A stretch of DNA of 31,580 nucleotides, from assembly GCA_022614705.1 (NCBI GenBank), contig JAKEIB010000010.1, forward strand, positions 1-31,580. The letters are read 5' to 3'. Source of the stretch: Planctomycetota bacterium (GTDB lineage: Bacteria; Planctomycetota; Planctomycetia; Pirellulales; Lacipirellulaceae). Under the pieces are notes generated by a model. It was given only the letters and a program-made list of their open reading frames with translations. It searched no databases and had not been told where the DNA came from. The position numbers were made by a program, and so were the translations under genes. Position 1 is the first letter of the stretch, and each line of letters opens with the position of its first letter. This document shows positions 24,062 to 31,580 of the stretch, one piece after another.

Positions 24062-24605
24062 AGCCTATTGGGAATCACTCTTTGACGTACCGCTGATACT
24101 CTCCCGGCTCGGCATCGAACGCTTCCACGACGTGGCCGAGTTAGGATGCGGCTACGGCACTTTCTCGGTCCCGATTGCCAGGGCAATCAGCGGCACGCTT
24201 TATACCTACGACGTTGATCCGGACATGATCGCGCGCACCAAAGAGCGGGCGACCGGGTTGCGAATTGTCTGCGAACAACGCGACGTGATGGATTCCGGTT
24301 TTGGCGTCAAGGTCGACGCAGTGCTGCTGTTCAATATCCTGCACTGCGAACAGCCGATCAAACTGCTCCGCTACGCGGCATCCGCTGGCCGCGAAGTCTG
24401 CGTGATCCACTGGCGCCACGCCGACACCCCACGGGGACCCAGCTTCGACATCCGCCCGTACCCGGAACAAATCATCGAATGGGGCCGGGAAGCGGGCCTC
24501 GAGCCCTCCAGCGACGTTATCGACCTGCCACCGTGGCACTACGGGATTCGGCTGGCCTTACGGCCCGCCTTTCCTTCCTTAACTCGCACGAGACGTGGCT
24601 CGTAG
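24030..24605 (+). CDS. Class I SAM-dependent methyltransferase
   Basis: A 191-residue protein starting MKIRDSGMPDEAYWESLFD, an N-terminus shared by a family of small methyltransferases, which supports ATG 24030 over ATG 24051. Motif I is VAELGCGYGTFSVPIA, the acidic loop is YTYDVDPDMI, and motif IV is VDAVLLFNILHCE. The substrate is unknown. The last 67 bases overlap, antiparallel, the 3' end of the next gene. The tail PAFPSLTRTRRGS after the last core strand (WHYGIRLALR) is not typical and may have been created at a junction. Confidence 0.87.
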   Translation: MKIRDSGMPDEAYWESLFDVPLILSRLGIERFHDVAELGCGYGTFSVPIARAISGTLYTYDVDPDMIARTKERATGLRIVCEQRDVMDSGFGVKVDAVLLFNILHCEQPIKLLRYAASAGREVCVIHWRHADTPRGPSFDIRPYPEQIIEWGREAGLEPSSDVIDLPPWHYGIRLALRPAFPSLTRTRRGS

Positions 24606-25711
24606 GATTGGTCAATTCGAGTTCGGGCGACAACCACGCCACCGGCTCCCGTACGTGCCGCTGCCTGTAGCGCTGCTGCTTCCTCTGGGCGTGACACGTC
24701 GTAGCCCTGTATCACGAGCCAGAGTTTTTCGGGCGGCAATGCTTTAAGCTTCTCTTGCTTAAGATATCGAACGCCGTGGGTCACCCAGTCGGAGGCGCCG
24801 CCGTATTCCTTACGGTCGCGCCGAAGCTCCTTATGAAGTAGCAAAACGCCTGTTGGTCCACGATGCGTGGCATGAAGCGCCGACCACTGCTCACTAAATC
24901 GATCCAAGCAGTAATCGAAGCAATCGACATGGCCACAAAACCCAGTCGTCCAGTTGCCCTGCGCTTGCTTTTCGATGGCCATGTCCTCTCGGTCACACTC
25001 AGTGGTCCAAACGGGGATTATCTCCTTGGGGCCGCAAAGCTTTCTGACTTCGGCGACAAATCTCGCGGCCACATCATTTCCCGTTAGCTTTTTCGTCGTG
25101 GCGCGCACGCCGTAATCTAATGCCCATCGGCACTGAATATTGCCGCAACCACACGATGAAGGTCCGCCTTGCAAGTCATTCAGGAGAAGCCCTCGATAGT
25201 CACTAGGCACGCGTTCGAGTAGCTCTGTAATCCGCGTAACGTGAGCATCGAATGCTTCCTTATAGCCGATAGGCGTCCAGGGCCATGCCTTTACGACTTC
25301 GCCTTCGCGTGCCCTTGGAAAATTCCGGAATGAGTTTCGCCAATCGTCGTGAGAGCCTATAGAAGCCATCCATTCCGGATGGTCGCTGGCGAAGGCTTCG
25401 TTTCGACCCACCTCGATCCAGTAATAAAGAGCGATGGAACTCGCCGCAATTAATTTGGCGGACTCTTTGTATACCCCCGCTTCGAATCGTTCATCGAGAA
25501 TCAAGACAATCGCGTCAAAGCCTTCGTTTTTCCACGCAGCCAGATTCTCTTTGGTCGGGGCGGTAGGCTCGACCATCAGGGCTACAAGCTGATCCCCACC
25601 AACGGCAGGCGTTTGTGCACAACCTTTATTCCAACCGGCCGAAAAAGAGCCGGCAAACATCACCAGGACAAGTATTGAAACGACCGACCAGGCCTTGCCG
25701 GCGTCCTTCAT
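24539..25711 (-). CDS. Exported TIM-barrel-like protein of unknown function
   Basis: A 390-residue protein with a signal peptide or lipoprotein-like N-terminus (VVSILVLVMFAGSFSAGW..GCA). The rest reads like a glycoside-hydrolase-type barrel: ENLAAWKNEGFDAIVLILDE, IALYYWIEVGRNEAFASDHPEWMA, a segment YRGLLLNDLQGGPSSCGCGN with three nearby cysteines, then IIPVWTTECDRED. The repeated strand-helix alternation and the acidic residues in loops suggest a (beta/alpha) barrel, but no family can be named. ATG 25711 overlaps the stop of the upstream DUF3179-like gene (ATGA). GC is lower than in neighbouring genes. Confidence 0.7.
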   Translation of the reverse strand: MKDAGKAWSVVSILVLVMFAGSFSAGWNKGCAQTPAVGGDQLVALMVEPTAPTKENLAAWKNEGFDAIVLILDERFEAGVYKESAKLIAASSIALYYWIEVGRNEAFASDHPEWMASIGSHDDWRNSFRNFPRAREGEVVKAWPWTPIGYKEAFDAHVTRITELLERVPSDYRGLLLNDLQGGPSSCGCGNIQCRWALDYGVRATTKKLTGNDVAARFVAEVRKLCGPKEIIPVWTTECDREDMAIEKQAQGNWTTGFCGHVDCFDYCLDRFSEQWSALHATHRGPTGVLLLHKELRRDRKEYGGASDWVTHGVRYLKQEKLKALPPEKLWLVIQGYDVSRPEEAAALQAAARTGAGGVVVARTRIDQSYEPRLVRVKEGKAGRKASRIP

Positions 25712-26793
25712 CGCGATGTCTCGCTACCTTCGTAGATGAAGGTCTCCGGATACTCGGCCGCCCAAGCAAACCATTTGACCTGTGTCCCATCGAGCCATTT
25801 AAGCGTCCAGTCTTTCAGCTTCCCTTCAACCGCTCGACCTGCGATGTCCCAACGCGAGCCAGTTTCTGCGTCGACAAACGGAGCCATCGGATCCCCCTCG
25901 TCTAATTTCAGCGTTACTTCTTGCGGTTTGTCTTGATTGTCCTCGCTTGGCGGAGAAGCTAGGGGTTGATATGCGGCCGCCGTTTGGGTGGGGGCATACC
26001 ACAAAAGTATGCGTGATTGACCGTCAACTGTTTCCTGGATTACGCCGCGTTTTGAAAGTGCGTCGATCAGATACGCCTTGGCCTTACCGTCCTCGACGAC
26101 TCCCAATACTTCCTGATCCGCCGAAAGCCGTTTGTCAACCGGAATCCGGCTATCCTTCGAGTTCTTGTTGACCGTGCTTGTCAGGTCCAGTGGCTGATAC
26201 TTATCAAACATTTGATAAGCGACATTGCCGGGGTAACGTTTAAGCCAAAAGCCCCAGTCGCTCATTAGCGTTGGCACGGCCTCCAGCCGACTGCCTTTCT
26301 TTGGGCCATCGAATGCTAAACCTGATAGACAGGAGTAAAGCGTGCCGTCTTTGTGCTTCATCACCATGATGCCATTTCGCCATCCATAAAAAGTGAAGTC
26401 ATAGGATGGTGCAAAGCCGCGAGCATAGCCTGCGTCTGGGTCATAGACGAACACTCCGTAGCTGTCGCTGATGACCCGGTATGTGTTAAGAAAGAAACGA
26501 AGCGGTATGGCGCCGCCGTCAGAATAACCTCTTGTCCAACAAAGAACGCGGTCATCATCTCGCAGTTCGGAAGAGCGACGAGCCGCTTCATCGCGACAGT
26601 GAGAGCAGTCCGGGTTCACGAGAGTCTTGAAGGCGTACGGCAGCGCGACAATCTCACCGGGCTTCGAGCGAGTAGCCGACGATGTACCATCGCTCGATGA
26701 ATCCGCGTACGGTAACTCGACAATCTCGCCCGGCTCCGCCGCCAATCCCGGACGAGCGATAAGAAATAGCAATAGCCAGAAAATGCTGCGCAT
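25708..26793 (-). CDS. Exported DUF3179-like protein
   Basis: A 361-residue protein. ATG 26793 has GGAG seven bases upstream; the ATG two codons earlier is too close to that site. A signal peptide (IFWLLLFLIARPGLA) is followed by a duplicated PGEIV[EA]LPYA motif, then CSHC, then the DUF3179 pattern: IPVDKRLSADQEVLGVV, an AAYQPL region, VDAETGSRWDIAGRAVEGKL and a final WFAWAAEYPETFIY. DUF3179 proteins are secreted beta-rich proteins of unknown role, common in planctomycetes and marine bacteria. It is coupled by ATGA overlap to the next gene. Nothing in the sequence gives a substrate. Confidence 0.8.
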   Translation of the reverse strand: MRSIFWLLLFLIARPGLAAEPGEIVELPYADSSSDGTSSATRSKPGEIVALPYAFKTLVNPDCSHCRDEAARRSSELRDDDRVLCWTRGYSDGGAIPLRFFLNTYRVISDSYGVFVYDPDAGYARGFAPSYDFTFYGWRNGIMVMKHKDGTLYSCLSGLAFDGPKKGSRLEAVPTLMSDWGFWLKRYPGNVAYQMFDKYQPLDLTSTVNKNSKDSRIPVDKRLSADQEVLGVVEDGKAKAYLIDALSKRGVIQETVDGQSRILLWYAPTQTAAAYQPLASPPSEDNQDKPQEVTLKLDEGDPMAPFVDAETGSRWDIAGRAVEGKLKDWTLKWLDGTQVKWFAWAAEYPETFIYEGSETSR

Positions 26794-26925
26794 CGACATA
26801 CTCCTGCGAGCTGAAATCGTCTCTCACTAATCGTAAATCATGATGCTAACAAAATTGAACCGCAATAGGCTCCAGAACCGCATCTTGCCAGCGCGGGCCA
26901 TTTCCGCGATCATTTAGAGATTCAC

Positions 26926-26999
<74 letters not shown>

Positions 27000-27013
27000 C
27001 TACGAACTCAATT

Positions 27014-27122
27014 GCCACAAAAAGGCACAACGAGGCACAAAAAAAAGCAAAGCAGCCTGCGGTCGGATATGGTAAGCTACGCTGTCCAATTGTTTTTGTG
27101 ACTCTTCGTCCCTTTTTGTGGC
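27014..27122. repeat. Imperfect 30-bp inverted repeat downstream of tRNA-Arg
   Basis: Bases 27014-27043 (GCCACAAAAAGGCACAACGA...) match the reverse complement of 27093-27122 at 26 of 30 positions. The right arm includes the GTG at 27118 that could start the next gene. It is probably a dispersed repeat and may also act as a tRNA terminator. Confidence 0.6.
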
Positions 27123-29460
27123 CCCCTCCTCCGTGACTCTCTACAGCACAGCCGTGAGTGCGGATGAACGAAGGCGTTGGGCGGTAATTCTTTCGGCGGC
27201 CCTTTGTTTTGCTATCGCCGGGTCGCTGCGCGCGCAAGAGTTGCCCGTCGTCCGCGATGTCGAGCTTCAGCCGCTTCAAGCGCAAGTCGAACGCTTGGTG
27301 CAGGCGTTGGAGCATGCCGGGGCGCCGTTGGCCGAGGAGCAACAAACGGCGTTGCGCGCGGCGTTTGCTGAAGACGACGCCGCGGCGGCCGTCGCGAAGA
27401 TTCAGAAGGTTCTCGACCCGCTGTGTCTGATTGGCGTCACGATCAATCCCGAGAGCCGCGTGAAGGTGCAAACGGGGCCTGCGCCGAAGGAGCTGATGGA
27501 ACAGGGGTGGCGCGTATTTTTGGTGAAGGTACACAATCAGGCGGGCGTCACGGCGCCGCTGCGCTGCTCCAGCCCCAACGCTGCGCCGCTTCAAGAAAGA
27601 TCGAAAGGCGACCCCGAGCCGCCGCAGACAATCACGAAAACCGACGTCGTGCAGCGCTGGCTCGACATCGGCTTGTTCACCAAGCCGCCGCTCAACGAGC
27701 GGCTGTCCGGCCTGCCGGTGGAATACTGCATCCTCGAGCTGTTCAGCCGCGACCGGGGCAAACGCGAGGCCAAGCTGGCGTTCGACGTGGGCCAGGGCAC
27801 GCAGGAGCTCGGCTTCCGCAACGAAGTGAACATGCTGTTCGATTGCGCGTCGAGCGTCGCCGTGACGCTCGAAGTGCTGGACTATGACGGTTCGCCCACC
27901 ACTGGCCAGTTCACGTTTCGCGACGCGCGGGATCGCGTGTACCCCGCCCGTTCGCGCCGGCTCGCGCCCGACTTCTTTTTCCACGATCAAATCTATCGCC
28001 GCCACGGCGAGCACGTGTTGCTCCCGGCCGGCAAGTACCACGTGTCGTATTCCCGCGGCCCCGAGTACCGCGTGCTGGAGCGCGACATCGAAGTCCCGCC
28101 CGGCGAGAAGCACACCGAGCGTTTCCGCCTGAAGCGCTGGATCGACTTGGCCACCGCCGGTTGGTTTTCCGGCGATCATCACGTCCACGCGGCCGGTTGC
28201 GCCCACTATGCGTCGCCGACGCAAGGCGTCACGCCGGAGGACATGATGCGACACATCGTCGGCGAAGACCTTAACGTCGGCTGCGTGCTCACCTGGGGAC
28301 CATGCTGGTACCACCAGAAGCAATTCTTCGACGGCAAGGTGCATCCTCTTTCTACGCCCAGATACGTGATGCGCTACGACGTGGAAGTCTCCGGCTTCCC
28401 CAGCTCACATGCCGGCCACGTCGTCCTGCTGCGGCTCACGGAAGACGACTATCCGGGCACGAAGCGCATCGAGGATTGGCCGAGCTGGGATCTGCCGGTG
28501 CTCAAGTGGGGCAAAGAGCAGGGCGGCGTGGTCGGTTTCGCGCATAGCGGCTGGGGCCTGTCCGTGCCGGCGAAGAGCTTACCGACGTACGACATGCCGC
28601 CATTCGACGGCATCGGCGCGAATGAATACATCGTCGACGTGGCGCACGACGCCTGCGACTTTATCTCGGCAGTCGATACGCCCATCATTTGGGAGCTGAA
28701 CATCTGGTACCACACGCTGAATTGTGGCTTCACCGCGCGGATTAGTGGCGAGACCGACTTCCCTTGCATTTACAGTGAGCGCGTTGGGCTGGGCCGCGTG
28801 TACGTGAAAACCCGGCCCGAGGAACCGCTCGATTTCGACGGCTGGGTCGACGGCATTCGCGATGGCCGCAGCTACTGCTGCGACGGCCGCACCCACTTGT
28901 TCGATTTCGAGATTAACGGTCTCGGCGTGGGCGAACCGGGCGATGATGGGCGAGCAAGCGTTTTGGCCGCCCAAAGCGGACAGCCGCTCCGAATTCGCTG
29001 CAAGGTCGCGGGCCTGTTGGACGAGCAGCCCCGGCCAGAAATCGTCGCGCGCGACCTCGGCGAGCAGCCGTATTGGCACATCGAACGAGCCCGCGTTGCG
29101 GGCACTCGGCAGATCCCCGTCGAACTGATCGTCAACGGCCATTCGGTCGAAAAGAAGTTGATCGAGGCCGACGGACGAGTCGAGGACATCGAGTTTGAGT
29201 ACAAGCCCGAGCGATCGAGCTGGGTCGCGCTGCGAGTCTTCCCCGCGGCCCACACAAACCCGATCTTCGTGGAAGTCGACGGCGCGCCGATCCGCGCGAG
29301 CAAACGCAGCGCGCAATGGTGCGCCGATGCCGTGGAGCGCTGCTGGAAATCAAAGTCCCCGCAAATCCGCGAGTCCGAGCGAGCAGACGCCCGCGCCGCC
29401 TACGATCAAGCCTCGGCCGTGTACCAGAGAATCCTTGCCGAATCGCACGACGATCTGTAG
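27118..29460 (+). CDS. CehA/McbA-family PHP-fold metallohydrolase, exported
   Basis: A 780-residue protein, counted from GTG 27118. That codon lies in a repeat and lacks a binding site, so GTG 27133 or 27154 are equally possible; all keep the signal peptide (WAVILSAALCFAIAGSLRAQ). The N-terminal 330 residues hold a helical stretch and beta-sandwich-like regions. From residue about 345 comes the metallohydrolase domain: G-D-H-H-V-H (352-357), FAHSGW (474-479) and G-E-T-D-F (544-548), which supply the His and Asp/Glu ligands of the PHP-like site. CehA and McbA, the named relatives, hydrolyse carbamates, but most members, including the many planctomycete ones, have unknown substrates. Its TAG stop is part of a GTAG repeat foot. 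Confidence 0.85.
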   Translation: MAPSSVTLYSTAVSADERRRWAVILSAALCFAIAGSLRAQELPVVRDVELQPLQAQVERLVQALEHAGAPLAEEQQTALRAAFAEDDAAAAVAKIQKVLDPLCLIGVTINPESRVKVQTGPAPKELMEQGWRVFLVKVHNQAGVTAPLRCSSPNAAPLQERSKGDPEPPQTITKTDVVQRWLDIGLFTKPPLNERLSGLPVEYCILELFSRDRGKREAKLAFDVGQGTQELGFRNEVNMLFDCASSVAVTLEVLDYDGSPTTGQFTFRDARDRVYPARSRRLAPDFFFHDQIYRRHGEHVLLPAGKYHVSYSRGPEYRVLERDIEVPPGEKHTERFRLKRWIDLATAGWFSGDHHVHAAGCAHYASPTQGVTPEDMMRHIVGEDLNVGCVLTWGPCWYHQKQFFDGKVHPLSTPRYVMRYDVEVSGFPSSHAGHVVLLRLTEDDYPGTKRIEDWPSWDLPVLKWGKEQGGVVGFAHSGWGLSVPAKSLPTYDMPPFDGIGANEYIVDVAHDACDFISAVDTPIIWELNIWYHTLNCGFTARISGETDFPCIYSERVGLGRVYVKTRPEEPLDFDGWVDGIRDGRSYCCDGRTHLFDFEINGLGVGEPGDDGRASVLAAQSGQPLRIRCKVAGLLDEQPRPEIVARDLGEQPYWHIERARVAGTRQIPVELIVNGHSVEKKLIEADGRVEDIEFEYKPERSSWVALRVFPAAHTNPIFVEVDGAPIRASKRSAQWCADAVERCWKSKSPQIRESERADARAAYDQASAVYQRILAESHDDL

Positions 29461-29508
29461 TCCGCTCGCTCCGCGAGCGGAATGCTTCTCGCGGAGCGAG
29501 AAGCCTAC
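29457..29508. terminator. BIME-like paired hairpin, CTCCG-loop family, supplying both stop codons
   Basis: GTAG (29457-29460), hairpin CCGCTCG-CTCCG-CGAGCGG, spacer, hairpin GCTTCTCG-CGGAG-CGAGAAGC, CTAC (29505-29508). It fills the gap between two convergent genes. The TAG at 29458-29460 ends the CehA-like gene, and the complement of CTA at 29505-29507 ends the protease gene. Confidence 0.88.
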
Positions 29509-31379
29509 ACTGGCAACGCCCACGCGTCCCACGCCAGTTCAAAATCCTCCCACGCCAAGTTGAATTCGGCATCCTCGGCATCATCTGGCTGGACGAAGCT
29601 CGTGGCCGGCGCTTCGTTCGCCTCTTCCCGTCGTTCCCACGCGGCCGTCATCACCGCATCCACCGCATCCCGACTGAGCCGCGCCGCATCGAAGTCGAAC
29701 GTCGGCCGCCGGCGTGCCTGCGTGTGCGTCGTGTTCGCGCTGAATGGAAGTTGGATTTCCGTCGGCACGTCAACTTGCGTCGTATCCACACTGGCGTACA
29801 ATCGCGCGGCCGCGCTGCCGCCGCCGGACGTTGCGCGAGCGGCCACCAGCATCGTCGACGTCGGCACGTACGAATCCGCCATCGCAAGATTGACCGAGTA
29901 CCCAATGTCGGCCAGCGACGCGACGGTGACGCGCGACAGCGGCAAATTCGTGCCGGGGCCGACCCAGCCGGTCATCAGCTCGCTGCGGAAGATCGAGTCG
30001 CGCCAATGGGCGTCGCGAGTTCCCGAGCCGCCTGTGTTCTCTACTGGCACGCCGCGCGCCGAGGTACCGAAGAGCTGGTTGTACGCGGCGGTCGCCTGCG
30101 CGCCCAGAAAAACCGGATTGCTCGTGCCCGCGCCGGACAGCAAGCCAAGGCTCGACCAGATCGTGCCGATACCCAGCACATGCCCCATCTCGTGCATCAC
30201 CACGCTGAGCAGCGTGCCGCTAGTCTCCATGCGTGCAAGGTCCGCTGAATCGAATTGCATGATGCCGTGGTACGGCAGCCGGCTTCCCAAGCGGAGTGCA
30301 TCCGGCCCGGCTTGCCCAAGGATTCCATTGACGCCGTCGATCGAAATCGCGCTGGCGTTGATCAACAGATCGTCCACGGCCTGTCCGCGATACGTGGCGT
30401 TCGGCAGATCGCCCACAATCACTTGCTCCCAGCGATCGGCCGCATGGTTGAAGATCGCCTGCTGGCTGGCGGTGAGGCCGCTCATCGAAAGCGTGATCTG
30501 AAAACCGCCCGAGCTGGTTGGGGGCGGCGTCACGACCGTCGGCGGCGTGACGGTGAGCGAGTAGTTCGAATTCGTCGCCCCAGCGTTGCCGTACACGCGG
30601 ACATAATACGTGCCCGCGGCTCGTCCGCTGAGCGAAATCGACTCCGTGTTGCCGGTGGTCGCCGAAGTGCTTAGCAGAGTGCCAGCCGAGTTGTACAGCC
30701 CGAGCTGCAAGTTGCCCAGCGAGTTCTGAAAACCGATCGATACCGAGCTCGCACTCGTACCCGTGGCGCTGGTCGTGAACCGAAACCAGTCTTCGGCATC
30801 GGCTAGCTTCAGCGAACTCACCGTGCGAGCCGCCGTCAGCGTGCCCAAGTTGTATGCCGCGCCGAACGAGTCGTTGTTCTCGTATGCATCGTCCGCCACG
30901 GTGGTCGCCGTCGGCCCGTCGATCGTGAACGTGTACAGCCCGCGCGTCGTGCTGGAATAATTCGTAACGCCCAGAAAATAACGCGAGCCAGCCGACAGGT
31001 TGATCGTCAGCCGGCTATCGGTGCTGGTGGTGGATAAATCGTCGTTGTACGCGAGCCGCTGCCCGCTGGCGGAGAAGACGCCAATCACCGTGTCGAGACT
31101 GCTCGACGGCGTCGTGACCGTCACCGTATAGCTTCCGCTCGCCGTGGCCGTGAACGAAAAGTAGTCGACCTCGGTCGTGGCAATTGTTCCGGACCCGCTC
31201 GCATCGCTCTGCGAATTCAGCGTCACCGCAACGGCGCTAGTCGGCGGCGTGACAGAGAGCGGCGGCACACCTACCCAAGTGAGCGTCAACCGCGGCTCGA
31301 GCATTTCCATGCACAGCCGCCGCGCGCGACCCGCCCGATTGCGTCCGCCCGTGCCATAAGACCAACCGCTCCCACGCAT
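29505..31379 (-). CDS. Leishmanolysin-like (M8) surface metalloprotease with LEPRL motif and PPC domains
   Basis: A 624-residue protein. ATG 31379 has GAGGGA upstream. The N-terminus RRLCMEMLEPRLTLT is the LEPR-type segment found on many large planctomycete surface proteins. Two bacterial pre-peptidase-like (PPC) beta domains follow: about 60-155, with TTEVDYFSFTATASGSYTVTV, and about 165-280, with DAYENNDSFGAAYNLG...ADAEDWFRF. The catalytic domain, about 295-510, has H396-E-M-G-H400-V-L-G, the third zinc ligand H458 in DAHWRDS, and the Met-turn ELM469TGW, the leishmanolysin pattern. VENTGGSGTRDAHW and SLADIGY are typical of the bacterial relatives. The C-terminal 60 residues are acidic, with tryptophan repeats (NLAWEDFELAWDAWA), and lack a dockerin. 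It is probably secreted or bound to the cell surface. Confidence 0.88.
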   Translation of the reverse strand: MRGSGWSYGTGGRNRAGRARRLCMEMLEPRLTLTWVGVPPLSVTPPTSAVAVTLNSQSDASGSGTIATTEVDYFSFTATASGSYTVTVTTPSSSLDTVIGVFSASGQRLAYNDDLSTTSTDSRLTINLSAGSRYFLGVTNYSSTTRGLYTFTIDGPTATTVADDAYENNDSFGAAYNLGTLTAARTVSSLKLADAEDWFRFTTSATGTSASSVSIGFQNSLGNLQLGLYNSAGTLLSTSATTGNTESISLSGRAAGTYYVRVYGNAGATNSNYSLTVTPPTVVTPPPTSSGGFQITLSMSGLTASQQAIFNHAADRWEQVIVGDLPNATYRGQAVDDLLINASAISIDGVNGILGQAGPDALRLGSRLPYHGIMQFDSADLARMETSGTLLSVVMHEMGHVLGIGTIWSSLGLLSGAGTSNPVFLGAQATAAYNQLFGTSARGVPVENTGGSGTRDAHWRDSIFRSELMTGWVGPGTNLPLSRVTVASLADIGYSVNLAMADSYVPTSTMLVAARATSGGGSAAARLYASVDTTQVDVPTEIQLPFSANTTHTQARRRPTFDFDAARLSRDAVDAVMTAAWERREEANEAPATSFVQPDDAEDAEFNLAWEDFELAWDAWALPV

Positions 31380-31496
31380 CGCGAAGTTCCCTCAATGACG
31401 ATTGCTCTCACCGGCCGGCTGCGAGCACCTGGTTCATGCAGTTGTCCCAATATATTCACCGAGCCGTATTATATATGCAACGTCAGTAGTGTCCGG

Positions 31497-31580
31497 CTAT
31501 AAGTCGAACAGTTTCAGTTGGTTAGGGTCGGAGGATTCTGGAAACGGTTGATGTTTGGCGGTGAGGGCCTCAAACAGCGG
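31497..31580 (-). CDS. 3' end of an unidentified gene, possibly a transposase
   Basis: An open frame enters from the right edge and ends at TAG (31499-31497). The 27 residues visible close with SSDPNQLKLFDL. The sequence just after the stop, AGCCGGACACTACTGACG on the minus strand, resembles the kind of terminal sequence seen at insertion-sequence ends. This is suggestive only; no catalytic residue is in view. Confidence 0.3.
   Translation of the reverse strand, partial: PLFEALTAKHQPFPESSDPNQLKLFDL

Noticed and set aside
29316..30501. Plus-strand frames of 310 and 339 codons opposite the M8 protease
   Set aside because: They run antisense to an intact active-site domain and through the paired-hairpin element.

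Overview
The window looks like chromosomal DNA from a GC-rich planctomycete, probably of the Pirellulales type. This is an inference from four things: a surface protease with an N-terminal 'LEPRL' motif, the protein families present, the very dense palindromic repeats between genes, and the lack of encoded CCA on the tRNA. No phage, integrase, CRISPR array or rRNA was seen. A short fragment at the right edge may be a transposase end.

Layout. 1-397: 3' end of a TIGR01777-type sugar-nucleotide epimerase-like gene. About 491-690: a TATAAT box followed by a well-conserved cyclic-di-AMP (ydaO/yuaA) riboswitch aptamer, then a 29-bp perfect inverted repeat, then a 743-residue flotillin/SPFH membrane protein. 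3.5-6.4 kb: an orphan retropepsin-like protein, a VOC/glyoxalase-fold protein and a Ser/Thr kinase with four C-terminal zinc ribbons. 6.5-10.4 kb (minus strand): an N-formylglutamate amidohydrolase-like protein, a QEGLA/DUF1704 metallopeptidase and a GshB/RimK-like ATP-grasp ligase, the first two translationally coupled. 10.9-15.4 kb: BON-domain protein, MgtE magnesium transporter and a long MscS-type channel. 15.7-19.0 kb: a second retropepsin, divergent from an inactive-transglutaminase membrane protein (UUP1 type) coupled to a RimK-like ATP-grasp ligase. 19.1-20.2 kb: CorA. 20.4-24.6 kb: a small Cys-rich protein, a polar amino-acid ABC transporter (binding protein fused to permease, plus ATPase), a rhodanese and a methyltransferase. 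24.5-26.8 kb: a coupled pair of exported proteins, DUF3179-like and TIM-barrel-like, of lower GC than their neighbours. 26.9 kb: tRNA-Arg(ACG). 27.1-31.4 kb: a CehA/McbA-type PHP-fold metallohydrolase and a leishmanolysin-like (M8) surface protease.

How it may work together (inference). Two different ATP-grasp amide-ligase modules, each with its own peptidase or amidase partners, lie within 13 kb of each other and are interleaved with a mechanosensitive channel and two Mg2+ transporters, downstream of a c-di-AMP riboswitch. This suggests a region concerned with cell-envelope, ion and osmotic homeostasis that includes peptide tagging or trimming. The intergenic DNA is largely built from REP/BIME-like paired hairpins bounded by GTAG...CTAC. 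In two convergent gene pairs the GTAG feet supply the stop codons of both neighbours.
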